Assembly: GCA_944324365.1 (NCBI GenBank)
Contig: CALUWA010000004.1
Coordinates: 1-64,000 of the forward strand
Origin: Candidatus Gastranaerophilales bacterium
Lineage (GTDB): Bacteria > Cyanobacteriota > Vampirovibrionia > Gastranaerophilales > Gastranaerophilaceae
Direction of reading: 5' to 3'
Length of the DNA stretch: 64,000 bases
Made by a program: the position numbers and the translations under genes. Below the pieces are notes generated by a model. It was not told where the DNA came from, searched no databases, and saw only the letters and a list, made by a program, of their open reading frames with translations. This document shows positions 25,992 to 35,600 of the stretch, piece after piece; the first letter of the stretch is position 1; every line of letters begins with the position of its first letter.

Positions 25992-26012
25992 AAGATTTTT
26001 TTATTGTAATAT
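25984..26012 (+). promoter_or_regulatory. Promoter giving a leaderless phosphopantetheinyl transferase mRNA
   Basis: TTGAGT (25984-25989), 17 bp, TAATAT (26007-26012), then 6 nt and the ATG at 26019. No ribosome-binding site is visible, so transcription probably starts at or next to the ATG. Confidence 0.5.
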
Positions 26013-26018
26013 ACTGCT

Positions 26019-26543
26019 ATGAAGATTTATTATATAAATTCCGAAGAATTTTTAAAACAGTACGATACAGAATTTTTAAGGCAATATGCCTCTGATATGG
26101 AATTTAAATCCGTTAAAAGATTTACCCAATATACAATCGGCAGATACCTTGTAAAAGCTGTCGGCATACGGGATTTTGGAATTGCCGATACAGAAATTGA
26201 AATCGTAAATGAAAAACCGAAATTTAAATACAGTGATATTTGTTTCAGCATAACCCACTGCGGAAAATATATTGCAGCAGCGTTTGATAAAGCAGAATGC
26301 GGTCTTGATATTGAGGAGATGAAAGAACGCGACTTAAATGCATTATCCAAACGTTACGAACGTGATTTTAATTCCGTGGAAGAATTTTATACGTTCTGGA
26401 CTGAATATGAGGCGGAAATAAAACTTCAGCAGGAAATGAAAGGCAAATATTCAACTGTTTTCAAAAACAATTATATACTTACCGCCGTTTCGGCAGACCC
26501 TACTTTTTCACAGCCATCTTGTATAAGTTGTTTTGACGCTTAA
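26019..26543 (+). CDS. 4'-phosphopantetheinyl transferase (Sfp-like)
   Basis: This 174-residue enzyme would load phosphopantetheine on the two ACPs. It has the signature GLDIE (Mg-binding Asp and Glu) and WTEYEAEIK, matching WxxxEAxxK of the family. FSITHCGKYIAAAF is the conserved substrate-binding segment. It is short but complete. The gene ends inside the convergent ABC-F gene, overlapping it by 44 bp, so the two mRNAs are complementary at their 3' ends. Confidence 0.88.
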   Translation: MKIYYINSEEFLKQYDTEFLRQYASDMEFKSVKRFTQYTIGRYLVKAVGIRDFGIADTEIEIVNEKPKFKYSDICFSITHCGKYIAAAFDKAECGLDIEEMKERDLNALSKRYERDFNSVEEFYTFWTEYEAEIKLQQEMKGKYSTVFKNNYILTAVSADPTFSQPSCISCFDA

Positions 26544-28128
26544 TTATATCGGGATTTTGAAGGTAATCCTCGTACTTGCATTTTGCACTTATATAGCCCT
26601 GAGGAGAAATTTCGATTATTCTGTCAGCAACGGTCTGTATAAACTGATAATCCTGGGATGTAAAAAGAACTGTTCCCGTATAATCAATCAGGGCATTGTT
26701 TAGTGCCGTAATAGCTTCCAAATCAAGATGGTTTGTCGGTTCGTCAAAAATCATTACGTTTGATTCTTCTACCATCATTTTTGCAAGAATACAGCGGACT
26801 TTTTCACCTCCGGAGAGCACCTTGACCTTTTTGTCGGCATCATCGCCGGAAAACAGCATTCTGCCAAGATAACCACGTAAGAAATTAACATGCTGATCCG
26901 GAGAATACTGCGCAAGCCACTGCATTATAGTTAAATCGGAGTCAAAATAGAAGTTGTTATCTTTCGGAAAATATGATTTTGTCGCGGTAACGCCCCATCT
27001 TACTTCCCCCGCATCAGGCTCTGTTTTGCCTGTGAGAATTTCAAAAAGTGTTGTTATAATAAGCGGATCTTTTGAAATAAACGCTATTTTTTCGCCCTGA
27101 TAAACTTCCAGCCGGAAATTTTTAAACAACAAATTGCCGTCAATTGATTTTGTAAGCCCTTCTGCAGTTAAGACATCTCTGCCCGGGATTTTCTGGTAAT
27201 TGAAACGTATACGCGGATATTGTCTTGAAGAAGGCTTAATTTCTTCAAGCGAGAGTTTATCAAGCATATTTTTTCTTGATGTGGCTTGTTTTGCTTTGGA
27301 CGCGTTAGCACTAAATCTTGCAATAAAGGCTTTGAGCTCTTCCATTTTCTCTTCGGTCTTTTTATTTTGCTCTTCTTTTTGTTTTTTAATAAGCTGGCTT
27401 GCCTGCGACCAGAAAGAGTAATTCCCCGTATACAGCTGAATATTTTTGTAATCAATATCCGCGATATGCGTACATACGGTATCAAGAAATTTTCTGTCGT
27501 GAGATACAACAATTACAAGATTAGGAAAATCAATCAAAAAATTTTCCAGCCAATTAATAGTTTTTATGTCGAGGTGGTTTGTCGGTTCATCCAAAAGTAA
27601 TATATCAGGGTTTCCGAAAAGCGCCTGAGCCAATAGTACACGGACTTTTTCACTGCCATCCATATCTTTCATCAATGTATGATGAAATTCATCTTCTATC
27701 CCGAGTTCCGATAATAAAGATGCCGCCATGGATTCGGCCTGCCAGCCGTCAAGTTCCGCAAATTCTTCTTCCAAATGCGCAGCCTTTATACCGTCCTCAT
27801 CGTTAAAATCGGGTTTTGCATACAGGGCATCACGCTCTTTCATGATGGAATAAAGCTTTTTATGCCCCATAATAACGGTATCCAAAACCATATATTCATC
27901 AAATTCAAAATGGTTTTGTTTCAAAACGGCAATACGCTGTCCTTTGCTGATTGTAACCTCTCCCGATGTAGGTTCAATTTCGCCCGACAAAACTTTTAAA
28001 AGAGTACTTTTGCCGGCTCCGTTTGCACCGATTACACCATAACAGTTTCCCGGGGCAAATTTTATTGAAACATTTTCAAAAAGGGTCTGTGAACCGAATC
28101 TTACGGTTAATTTATTTGTAGTTATCAT
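26500..28128 (-). CDS. ABC-F family ATP-binding protein (YbiT/Uup-like)
   Basis: The 542-residue protein has two ABC domains with Walker A GANGAGKS in the first half and a signature LSGGEKVR in the second, both with DEPTNHLD. A Lys/Glu-rich linker (about 245-285) joins them, and there are no membrane segments. This is the ABC-F plan; such factors act on ribosomes. The second domain lacks a clear Walker A (AFISKDPLII), so only one nucleotide site may be normal. The start overlaps the preceding gene by 4 bp, so the two are coupled. Confidence 0.85.
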   Translation of the reverse strand: MITTNKLTVRFGSQTLFENVSIKFAPGNCYGVIGANGAGKSTLLKVLSGEIEPTSGEVTISKGQRIAVLKQNHFEFDEYMVLDTVIMGHKKLYSIMKERDALYAKPDFNDEDGIKAAHLEEEFAELDGWQAESMAASLLSELGIEDEFHHTLMKDMDGSEKVRVLLAQALFGNPDILLLDEPTNHLDIKTINWLENFLIDFPNLVIVVSHDRKFLDTVCTHIADIDYKNIQLYTGNYSFWSQASQLIKKQKEEQNKKTEEKMEELKAFIARFSANASKAKQATSRKNMLDKLSLEEIKPSSRQYPRIRFNYQKIPGRDVLTAEGLTKSIDGNLLFKNFRLEVYQGEKIAFISKDPLIITTLFEILTGKTEPDAGEVRWGVTATKSYFPKDNNFYFDSDLTIMQWLAQYSPDQHVNFLRGYLGRMLFSGDDADKKVKVLSGGEKVRCILAKMMVEESNVMIFDEPTNHLDLEAITALNNALIDYTGTVLFTSQDYQFIQTVADRIIEISPQGYISAKCKYEDYLQNPDIIKRQNNLYKMAVKK

Positions 28129-28727
28129 ATTTCTTCCTGTTCGTTATTCATAATCCATTTTGGGTGGTAGTATATTTTTACAACTTTTTTGGGGTTAATT
28201 CTGGCATGTCCGCCTTTTATAAAGTTAGTTAAAGAACCGGTAGGCGGCAGGAAAGTAAGCGCCCACTTAAGCGGAAATACCAAAAGACTTCTGTCCTGGC
28301 CGCGAACTTCATATCTATCGGATATCAGGTGCTTATTAATTCCTTCAAATTCAAAATTCCCGAAGATTATGCTTGCAGGAATTCCGTTCATACCGCTTCG
28401 GATTATAACATCAACCTTAGCGGGAACAATTGTATTGCGTTTGATTATTACTCTGCCCTTGTAATGAACATCCGATAAAACCCTGAACTTTACGGGCTGG
28501 TTTTCATATATATCGTTTTCCGACTTAATTGCATCAACAATCGCAAGTTTAATTTCCACAACATCAGTATTTTCGTAGTTGTAATTTAAAAAAGGTTCCG
28601 GCTTTTCAATTTGCTTGTCAAGAAGAAATTCTTTAACCAGCTCGTCCTGAATAATCTCCGATGCAAAAACGGAGCAGCCGGCAAAACACAATATTCCGAT
28701 TAATAAAATTCCAAATAGTTTATTCAT
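28125..28727 (-). CDS. Secreted or periplasmic hypothetical protein
   Basis: The 200-residue protein has a signal sequence (1-22); CFAGCSVFA could be a lipobox or a signal peptidase I site. The middle part is beta-rich (KFRVLSDVHYKGRVIIKRNT) and recalls conjugation or pilus barrel proteins, but no family is certain. It overlaps the upstream M48-like gene by 8 bp and the ABC-F gene by 4 bp, forming a three-gene operon. Confidence 0.65.
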   Translation of the reverse strand: MNKLFGILLIGILCFAGCSVFASEIIQDELVKEFLLDKQIEKPEPFLNYNYENTDVVEIKLAIVDAIKSENDIYENQPVKFRVLSDVHYKGRVIIKRNTIVPAKVDVIIRSGMNGIPASIIFGNFEFEGINKHLISDRYEVRGQDRSLLVFPLKWALTFLPPTGSLTNFIKGGHARINPKKVVKIYYHPKWIMNNEQEEI

Positions 28728-29415
28728 ATTTTACCTTTTCAGTTGAGCCGGATTTTATCTTCTGCATCAAAAGCCGTCTGTTGCTTTGTGAATTGAGCAA
28801 AAAGTTTTGATAATGTTCATTTTCAATATACTCATTATTTACAAGAAAATACGGGTATTTGTTGTAAATATATTCATAAATAAATGCAAGTCTTTTTGAA
28901 GCAAGATTTTTATTAGAGATAAAATCATATCTTCTCTGCGGAACGGTTTTGTTGATATACGTAATAAGCCCCAGCGGATTATATCCCGCATTAACCATCA
29001 AATCAACAGCTAATTTATCAGCTATTACCTCGTATTTTTTAGGTGAAGCCGCTATCTCAAGAGAATTAAGCCCGCCTTTAAAAGCTTCGTCAAAAGATTT
29101 TGCCGCAATGACAATTTCACGTGCCAAAAATGCGGCTATTTCATCATCATTTTCAGTGAATTTGTATGCGCCGTCATACAAAAATACTCTTCTGCTTGTA
29201 TGTTTTGTATCAAGCTTCAATAACGATTTTTTATCAGCCTTATCATACACAAACATAATTCTTTTCTGAATTTTGTTCGCATTCAAAAGTTTTGTACCTA
29301 TATCGTCAATTTTATTTTGTACAGTCTGCTCCTGCACAATCTCGTTATTATCAGCTCCAAATGCAGGAATAGCTAAAAATACTACGGCAAGTAATAAAAT
29401 CCATTTTTTTATCAT
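28720..29415 (-). CDS. Degenerate M48-like peptidase, exported
   Basis: This 231-residue protein has a signal peptide (1-20). It shows the M48 pattern of a helix in the place of HEXXH, then a second-shell helix IADKLAVDLMVNAGYNP that matches E-ADxxGxxLMxxAGYxP of BepA-type peptidases. However, the zinc motif reads A98-R-E-I-V102 where HEXXH is expected, so both His ligands are gone. It is probably a non-catalytic relative, perhaps a chaperone or scaffold. GGAAGAGG lies before the ATG. It heads the operon with the next two genes. Confidence 0.65.
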   Translation of the reverse strand: MIKKWILLLAVVFLAIPAFGADNNEIVQEQTVQNKIDDIGTKLLNANKIQKRIMFVYDKADKKSLLKLDTKHTSRRVFLYDGAYKFTENDDEIAAFLAREIVIAAKSFDEAFKGGLNSLEIAASPKKYEVIADKLAVDLMVNAGYNPLGLITYINKTVPQRRYDFISNKNLASKRLAFIYEYIYNKYPYFLVNNEYIENEHYQNFLLNSQSNRRLLMQKIKSGSTEKVKYE

Positions 29416-29504
29416 TCTTTTTCCTCTTCCAATTTTATAATAACATGATAGAGCAACTGGTCTTTACCAAATTTACAAAAATTAATATCCCTGAATAAAA
29501 CTGT

Positions 29505-30467
29505 TTATGTCAAATCAATTTCATTGATATATTTTCTGTAAGTTTCTTTCAATTTTTCGGGTGAGAGAATTTTTACATCTTTTCCCCATTTAAAAAGGTG
29601 CCAGATAATTTCCAGCGGGCCGCTTGCCTGAAATGCCACAAGAACCGTACCATCCGGCTGTTGTTCAATACGCTGGGTCGGATGGAAGTTATAGCATAAA
29701 ATATCTTCTGCAACCTGCGCCGAAAATAAAAGCTTTACATCCATAATTTCACCCTGATACACGCCGAATGAACGCTTTGAATGTTCTTCCAGGTTAAAAT
29801 CACCTTTATCAAATGTTTTATCCGTAATCTGCAAATTTTTTAGTTTATGAAGAATATAGTTGTAAATTCCATCCCCTTTTGTATCTTCTTTTGCTACAAG
29901 GTAGGTTTTTTCCCCGTAAATAACCCCGAGCGGCTTTAATATACGTTCTTTATCGTGATAAATACCCTTTATAATTTTAGAATTCTGTATGGCGTCCCGG
30001 ACAACTGAAAGAGTTGAAATATCTATATTGTAATTCGGCTTCTGGCGGATTGCAAAACCTTCCGTATGCAATAACATTTCTATTTCATCCTCAAGAGTTG
30101 TATGGTGTTTTGTTGTAAGGGCTTTTAGTTTTTCAATGGTTTTTTCAAGTGTATCAAGAGTTTTTGTATTACTCAAAACTTCTTTAATCTGTTCAAGATT
30201 TGCAATTTCCTCAGGATTAAACGACACAAGCCTGCTGTAAGCTCTGTTTGAAAACCCCCAGTGTTTATAGTCATCCTGAATATAATCCAGCTCCTCAAAA
30301 TCCGGAAAAATATTAAGCAGACTGTCACGCATTCTCTCAGCGGTTCTTCTTGATACGTTATACCGCTCCATAATATCTCCCAAAGTTACTCCCTGAACCC
30401 TGGAAAGTATAAATGTCATTAAGTCTAATATATCTGAAACCCTTGAATACCGAGGTTTTACTTCCAT
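29505..30467 (-). CDS. WYL-domain transcriptional regulator
   Basis: This 320-residue protein has an N-terminal winged helix (about 10-65; VTLGDIMERYNVSRRTAERM), a middle WYL domain (about 155-235; KIIKGIYHDKERILKPLGVI) and a C-terminal WCX domain. Such proteins sense ligands, often nucleic acid or nucleotides, and regulate DNA repair or defence genes. GGGAGAGG precedes the ATG. It stands alone, so its targets are unknown. Confidence 0.85.
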   Translation of the reverse strand: MEVKPRYSRVSDILDLMTFILSRVQGVTLGDIMERYNVSRRTAERMRDSLLNIFPDFEELDYIQDDYKHWGFSNRAYSRLVSFNPEEIANLEQIKEVLSNTKTLDTLEKTIEKLKALTTKHHTTLEDEIEMLLHTEGFAIRQKPNYNIDISTLSVVRDAIQNSKIIKGIYHDKERILKPLGVIYGEKTYLVAKEDTKGDGIYNYILHKLKNLQITDKTFDKGDFNLEEHSKRSFGVYQGEIMDVKLLFSAQVAEDILCYNFHPTQRIEQQPDGTVLVAFQASGPLEIIWHLFKWGKDVKILSPEKLKETYRKYINEIDLT

Positions 30468-30514
30468 ATCCTCTCCCTTTAAATATTAGTCTATCATACA
30501 AACTCTCTTCTAGC

Positions 30515-30540
30515 AAAAAAATTCCGGCTGTTAACCGGAA
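30515..30540 (-). terminator. Terminator of the small TPR gene
   Basis: On the minus strand TTCCGG and CCGGAA pair around a 7-nt loop, followed by a run of seven T residues. Confidence 0.75.
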
Positions 30541-30573
30541 CGAGGTGGACAGATTATAATAATCAGTAAGGGT

Positions 30574-30951
30574 TTAATTATATTTTTTGTAGAGGTTTTT
30601 TTGATAATTAATAACAATTTGCGCAACCAAAAACAGTGAAAACATGTTCAGAAAATTGTGATACCCGTTAAAACTCAGCCAGCACATTATCCCTAAAATT
30701 ACCAGCACAAGAAAGTTGTGGTAATTTCCAAATTTTATCTCGGTATTGCGTAAAATTTTATTGTAATTATATCTGTAAACCCTGTTTTCCGGTGCAAGCC
30801 TGCAGGCCTTATACAAAAGCTGTGATGCCGTTATATAATCATTTTTATATCTGTACAAAAACATTGCATAATCGTTATACAGTTCGGCATTTTGCGGATA
30901 TGTTTTTATTGCTTTTAAAAATTCTTTTTCAATTTTATCTGTTTTGTTCAT
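30574..30951 (-). CDS. Small TPR protein with C-terminal membrane segment
   Basis: This 125-residue protein has about two TPR-like helical pairs (residues 8-70; YPQNAELYNDYAMFLYRYKN, then ASQLLYKACRLAPENRVYRY). A hydrophobic segment (about 80-112) should anchor it in the membrane. No specific function can be given. It is monocistronic, with a terminator 34 bp downstream and GGAGAG upstream. Confidence 0.6.
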   Translation of the reverse strand: MNKTDKIEKEFLKAIKTYPQNAELYNDYAMFLYRYKNDYITASQLLYKACRLAPENRVYRYNYNKILRNTEIKFGNYHNFLVLVILGIMCWLSFNGYHNFLNMFSLFLVAQIVINYQKNLYKKYN

Positions 30952-31026
30952 TTTACTCTCCTTAACTTTCCTTTCCGTTCACAGTTTAAAAATACAAAAC
31001 CAATACGACAAAAACGGGTGTATACA

Positions 31027-31054
31027 AAAAATATTAAATTTTGTTAATATTTTT
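31027..31054. repeat. 11-bp perfect inverted repeat between divergent genes
   Basis: AAAAATATTAA (31027-31037) and its complement (31044-31054) flank a 6-bp spacer. It lies between the small TPR gene and the next rightward gene and may be an operator. An AT-only stem is a weak terminator. Confidence 0.4.
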
Positions 31055-31128
31055 AAAATGAACATGCAAATTTTTCTGTTTACGTGCTTTAAAGCAGTTA
31101 AAATAAAATATTTGAAAGGACTGTAGAG

Positions 31129-32652
31129 ATGTTTCAATATTTAAGCAGTTTTAGAAATATTTCCCCGCTTGGTCTTAAATATAACCCTAATATTAAAAAC
31201 AATAATAATCCTGCGCCAATATATAAAGCAGGGAATTTGGCCCCGCTTAAGCATGATACGGTATCGTTTACCGGCATGTCTGCCGCTTCACACTACAAAT
31301 CAGTATTTGATTATCTTGCGGCTGACATTTTGAGCAAGAATAGAAAATTTCAAATAGACGGCAGTATGCTTTCGGCTTCAAATATAAATAAGGCCATTGA
31401 TAGATTATTTGATTTAAACAGGGTTTACGGGCCATATACTACATGCAGTTACGAAAAAATCAAATGGAAGTCATACATTCCGCAAGATATCAGAGAATTT
31501 TCGGTAAATAAAATTAATGATGCGCGAGCTTCCCGTCTAAAACAATGGCAGAATTTTTTGGAAGCACCTTTTTTGGATGAGGCATCAAGAAATTATCCCA
31601 AATTAGCAAATACTATCCACTCGAATAAATCATTGCGCTTTGTAATATGGAATGCCGTAAACAGCGAAATAAAAAGCAATAACAGACATATTCCGGTACC
31701 GTTTGACCCGAAGGCATTGTATAAAACCATTTTGGGTTATGAAAGGATTGAACCTTTTGACAGGGCCGTAAGATGTGCCTCTCCTTCGTTTATCGAAATC
31801 TATACGCACAGGCTCCGCGATATATTGTTGGAAGCAAAAGGACTATCCGATAATAAATCCGTATGGGTAAAAATTCCTTCCATAAAAAGAGAACCTTTCA
31901 ATAAGGAAGAAAATGTCAGAACGTTAGAAATTTTATCTAACAAAAACTGGTGTACACGCTCAAGTGTGGATAAAGCCGAAGCCGCTCTTGAAGACGGCGA
32001 TTTTTACGTTTATCTCGAAAGAGATAAGAACAATCTATGGAAAACGTTAGTCGGAATGACGACTTCAAAAGGCAAAATTGATCAAATTCAAGGAGCGGAT
32101 AATAACAATATAATTCCGCTTACCGAATTGGAAAATATTAAAAACTATATAAAATCACAGAACTTGAAATGCCAATCAGATATTATTGCAGAAGGGCCAA
32201 AGGCGCTGCAGCAAATTTTAATTGCCGAAAAGCTTGCGCAGTACGATGAAACTTTAGGCAAAACGCTTGATAAAGCTATTAAAGACGGAGATGACTATGC
32301 CGTGTTTAAGTTTATGACCGGAAAAGTAAAAAAACTTGAAAACGGCAAGCTTGAAATCGGAACATACAGGCCAAACTATAACGCTTCTGCTACCAGCGGA
32401 ATATCTATTCCTTATTCAATGATGAATATCAATGAAGATGCCCTGCTCCAAAATGTGGAAGTAATTAACGGAAACCTTATCCTTGATAATAAAAATTCAT
32501 TATTTAATTCATCAATTACGGTATTTCCGCCGTCACTGAAAAAAGTTACCGGCAAAATAAGCTGTACAAAAGAGCAGTATCAGCGCTTTGGGGATGATAT
32601 CAGAAGAGTTGTTGATAATAATCTGTCAAAAATTATTGTACATGATGTTTAA
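31129..32652 (+). CDS. Lineage-specific hypothetical protein
   Basis: This 507-residue protein has no recognised family. The first 60 residues look disordered and contain DTVSFTGM (from 44). Residues about 60-250 are helical. A segment around 265-320 (LSNKNWCTRSSVDKAEAAL, then GDFYVYLERD) could be a small alpha/beta domain. The end (NGNLILDNKNSL, FPPSLKKVTG) has a repeat-like pattern as in leucine-rich proteins. No signal peptide is visible. AAAGGA lies upstream of the ATG. Confidence 0.7.
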   Translation: MFQYLSSFRNISPLGLKYNPNIKNNNNPAPIYKAGNLAPLKHDTVSFTGMSAASHYKSVFDYLAADILSKNRKFQIDGSMLSASNINKAIDRLFDLNRVYGPYTTCSYEKIKWKSYIPQDIREFSVNKINDARASRLKQWQNFLEAPFLDEASRNYPKLANTIHSNKSLRFVIWNAVNSEIKSNNRHIPVPFDPKALYKTILGYERIEPFDRAVRCASPSFIEIYTHRLRDILLEAKGLSDNKSVWVKIPSIKREPFNKEENVRTLEILSNKNWCTRSSVDKAEAALEDGDFYVYLERDKNNLWKTLVGMTTSKGKIDQIQGADNNNIIPLTELENIKNYIKSQNLKCQSDIIAEGPKALQQILIAEKLAQYDETLGKTLDKAIKDGDDYAVFKFMTGKVKKLENGKLEIGTYRPNYNASATSGISIPYSMMNINEDALLQNVEVINGNLILDNKNSLFNSSITVFPPSLKKVTGKISCTKEQYQRFGDDIRRVVDNNLSKIIVHDV

Positions 32653-32655
32653 TTA

Positions 32656-35600
32656 TCAGATTATCTCTAAATGGCAAAGCTGTTTGTATTCGCAATATTT
32701 GCAGGCGTCGCTCTTGTCGTTGCATACTCCGTCAAACTTTAGTGCTTTTATGTTTGAATAAACTTCTTTTATTTTGTTTTCAATATATGCCGTATCTTCC
32801 GACGTAAGCTGCTTGTATACATTTTTTTCAGGGTTTTCAACATAAATGAGCCCTGTGCGGGAAACTTTTTTGCCCGTAAGTTTTTCGAAAGCGTATTTAT
32901 AAAAACAGAGCTGGTTATAATATCCCTCTTTTTCTTCTCCCGGAGCTACTTTTGCTTCACTGACTGGCATGCCTGTTTTGTAGTCGTAAAGCTCATAAGT
33001 TCCGTCTTTGTTAACTTCTATACGGTCAATTTTCCCGGAAATAAAATCATCTCCGACCTGAACCGCATCGAGAGAAAGCTCTATATTTTCTATTCTGTCA
33101 GACGGAATTTCGACAAATTTCGGATAGTAATTTTTAAGTGCCGTTTCTCCGCGTTTTAAAAACATTTCTCTTTTGGCATCAGTTGAAAAAGCGACCTTTT
33201 CCATTAGTGATTTAAATAGTTTCAGAGCCTCTTCAAATGACGGATACTGCCCGGATTTTTTAGCAATTCTGACGGCATTTTCAAACACGGCATGCATTGC
33301 GGTACCAAAGTTTGCATTATCCCATTCTTTATCTTCAATGTCTATGCCCATAACTTTTATGTAGAAAAATCTTCGCGGACATTTGAGATAGTCATTTAAT
33401 CTTGAAGGGCTAAGAACAATTTTTTTGATTTGTTCTTTTATTGCATCTTCAAGAACTTTCCGGTTATCAAGGGTTTCTTTGGAAACAGAACGGACAAATT
33501 CCTGCATAAAATCGTCGTCATTATATTCAAACTGTTCTTTTTCAAAATCAAAATCTGTTACGGGAGCAAGAAATTTTGTAATCTGCTGCGCTTTATCGCC
33601 GTCATTGTCGGCAAAAGAGAGTGTAAGCCCGTATTTTGCACGTGTAATCCCGACAAAAAGAAGCTTTAGAAGTTCTGTATCTTTTTTCAGCTGTGCTTCT
33701 TCTTTTGAAAGCGGAATATCGGTTATAAATTTATATTCGCCGGGCATTCTGAAATCTTCCCATATACGTGATGTGAGGTTTGGAAGATATACATGCTCAA
33801 ATTCTCTTCCTTTTGAGCCGTGGTATGTCACAAGCTGCACCGCGTTACGCACCATTGAATTTTTATCTACGGTAATTTCAATTTCATTATCCAAAGTGGA
33901 ATCCAGATATTCCAAAAAATCCGAGAGGCTTGCTGTAGGATTTGTGGAAACAAATTCTGCGGCTTCGTCTAAGATTTTCTTTAACCCGAGAATATTTTCA
34001 GATTTATTTTGTTCGGATTTCATAAAGAATAAAAGCATATCTGTCCGATTGATAATTTCGACAACTGTTTTATGGAGATTATTTGTTGCCGAAAATTCCG
34101 TCAAATAATCAAAAGTGTTAAGGAACGCTTTAATTTTCTGCGGATTATGCCATTTGTCAATATTGCGCATATTGGTTATAAAATCTTTTCGGTTGATTTT
34201 TCCTTCTTTAAAGAGGGTTTTGTAATCTTCGTAATCAATATTAAAAGGTTCCGCAAGCAGCAGTCCGAAAAGTTTGTCGCTGTGCATTACGGGATTAAAC
34301 AGCGCTTTCATATAGAAATACAAAAGAATAGACGAGCGAATTTCAAAAATACTTTTTCCTTCATCAATTTGATACGGAATATTACGTCCTTCCAAAAGTT
34401 CTGCAAATGCCGAAAGCTCTGCGCGTTTTTTTGAAATAATTGCAATCTGTGAAAGCTTATTTTCGCCGGTATCGTCTTTCGGGCAGTTCGTTTTAATAAG
34501 ATTTTCAATATCACTCACTATGTGGTTATACTCCTGCATTAAATCTCCGAACTGCCAGCGGCGGATTTTGCGTTCCTTCGCAATTACATCCGCATTTTTG
34601 GCGGTTAATTTTTTAGATATGTTGTAGTTTTTGAATAACTCGTTGTTCTCAAGTCTTGTTTTATCCTGTGAAATTATTTCATAGCTTAAATCAAGAATAT
34701 TTTGCGCAGAACGGTTGTTTTCTTCAAGGCAGATAACTTTTGTATCCGGATATCTTGTAAGAAATTTTTCAAGGTTGTCACTGTTTGCACCCTGAAACCC
34801 ATAAATTATCTGGTCATCATCCCCGACAACGAAAATATTTTGCTCATCTACCCCGTCAAGCAGGTTGAAAATAATGGCGTTTTGAAGAGAGTTTGTGTCC
34901 TGATATTCATCGACAAGAAAGTATTTGTATTTTGAGGCAACTTCCTTTAAAAATGCACTGTCAGACTCAAACTGATCAAGAACGAAATTTATCATATCCG
35001 AAAAATCAATAAAGTTATTCTGAAACATTTTTGTTGAATAAATTTCATAAATTTCCCAGAGTTCTTTTGCTTTTTCTATATTGGTTTTAATTTTTTCTAT
35101 TTCATTATAGCGGGTTTTATTTTGGGTTTTGCCGGCCTGTTCGCGTTCATAAATTTCGCTTTCAAGCTCCTTTATGCGCGGTTTCAGGGAAGGATTTGTT
35201 TCGATATTGGAAAGATAAGTTTCTTTATCAATCCTCAGAGATTTAAGTTTTGGTATATAGTTTAAAAAATCTTTTACAAAATGGTATTTATCGGCGCGCG
35301 GAGCAACAAAAAATTCCGGCTTAACTTCATCAATAGTTTCTTTCATAAGCTGGATTGCGTTGGTGTCGGAAATCAGCTTTACATTTGCAGACAGGTTAAA
35401 CTGCATGGGATTTTGCTTAATGATATCATTGCAAAAAGAGTGGTATGTATAAATATCCACAGCCGATGCCAAAACACCCATTTCCCGGATGAGGCGTTCT
35501 CTCATTTCACCGGCCGCCGCATCGGAAAACGTCAGGCAAAGAATGGTTTCCGGTTTTATTCCCTGCTCAAGCATTGCTTTAATCCTTTGGATTACGGTAA

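Noticed and set aside
33425-34108. Plus-strand frame of 227 codons opposite the helicase gene
   Set aside because: Shadow of a long gene with clear motifs; Ser/Phe-rich composition is typical for antisense frames here.
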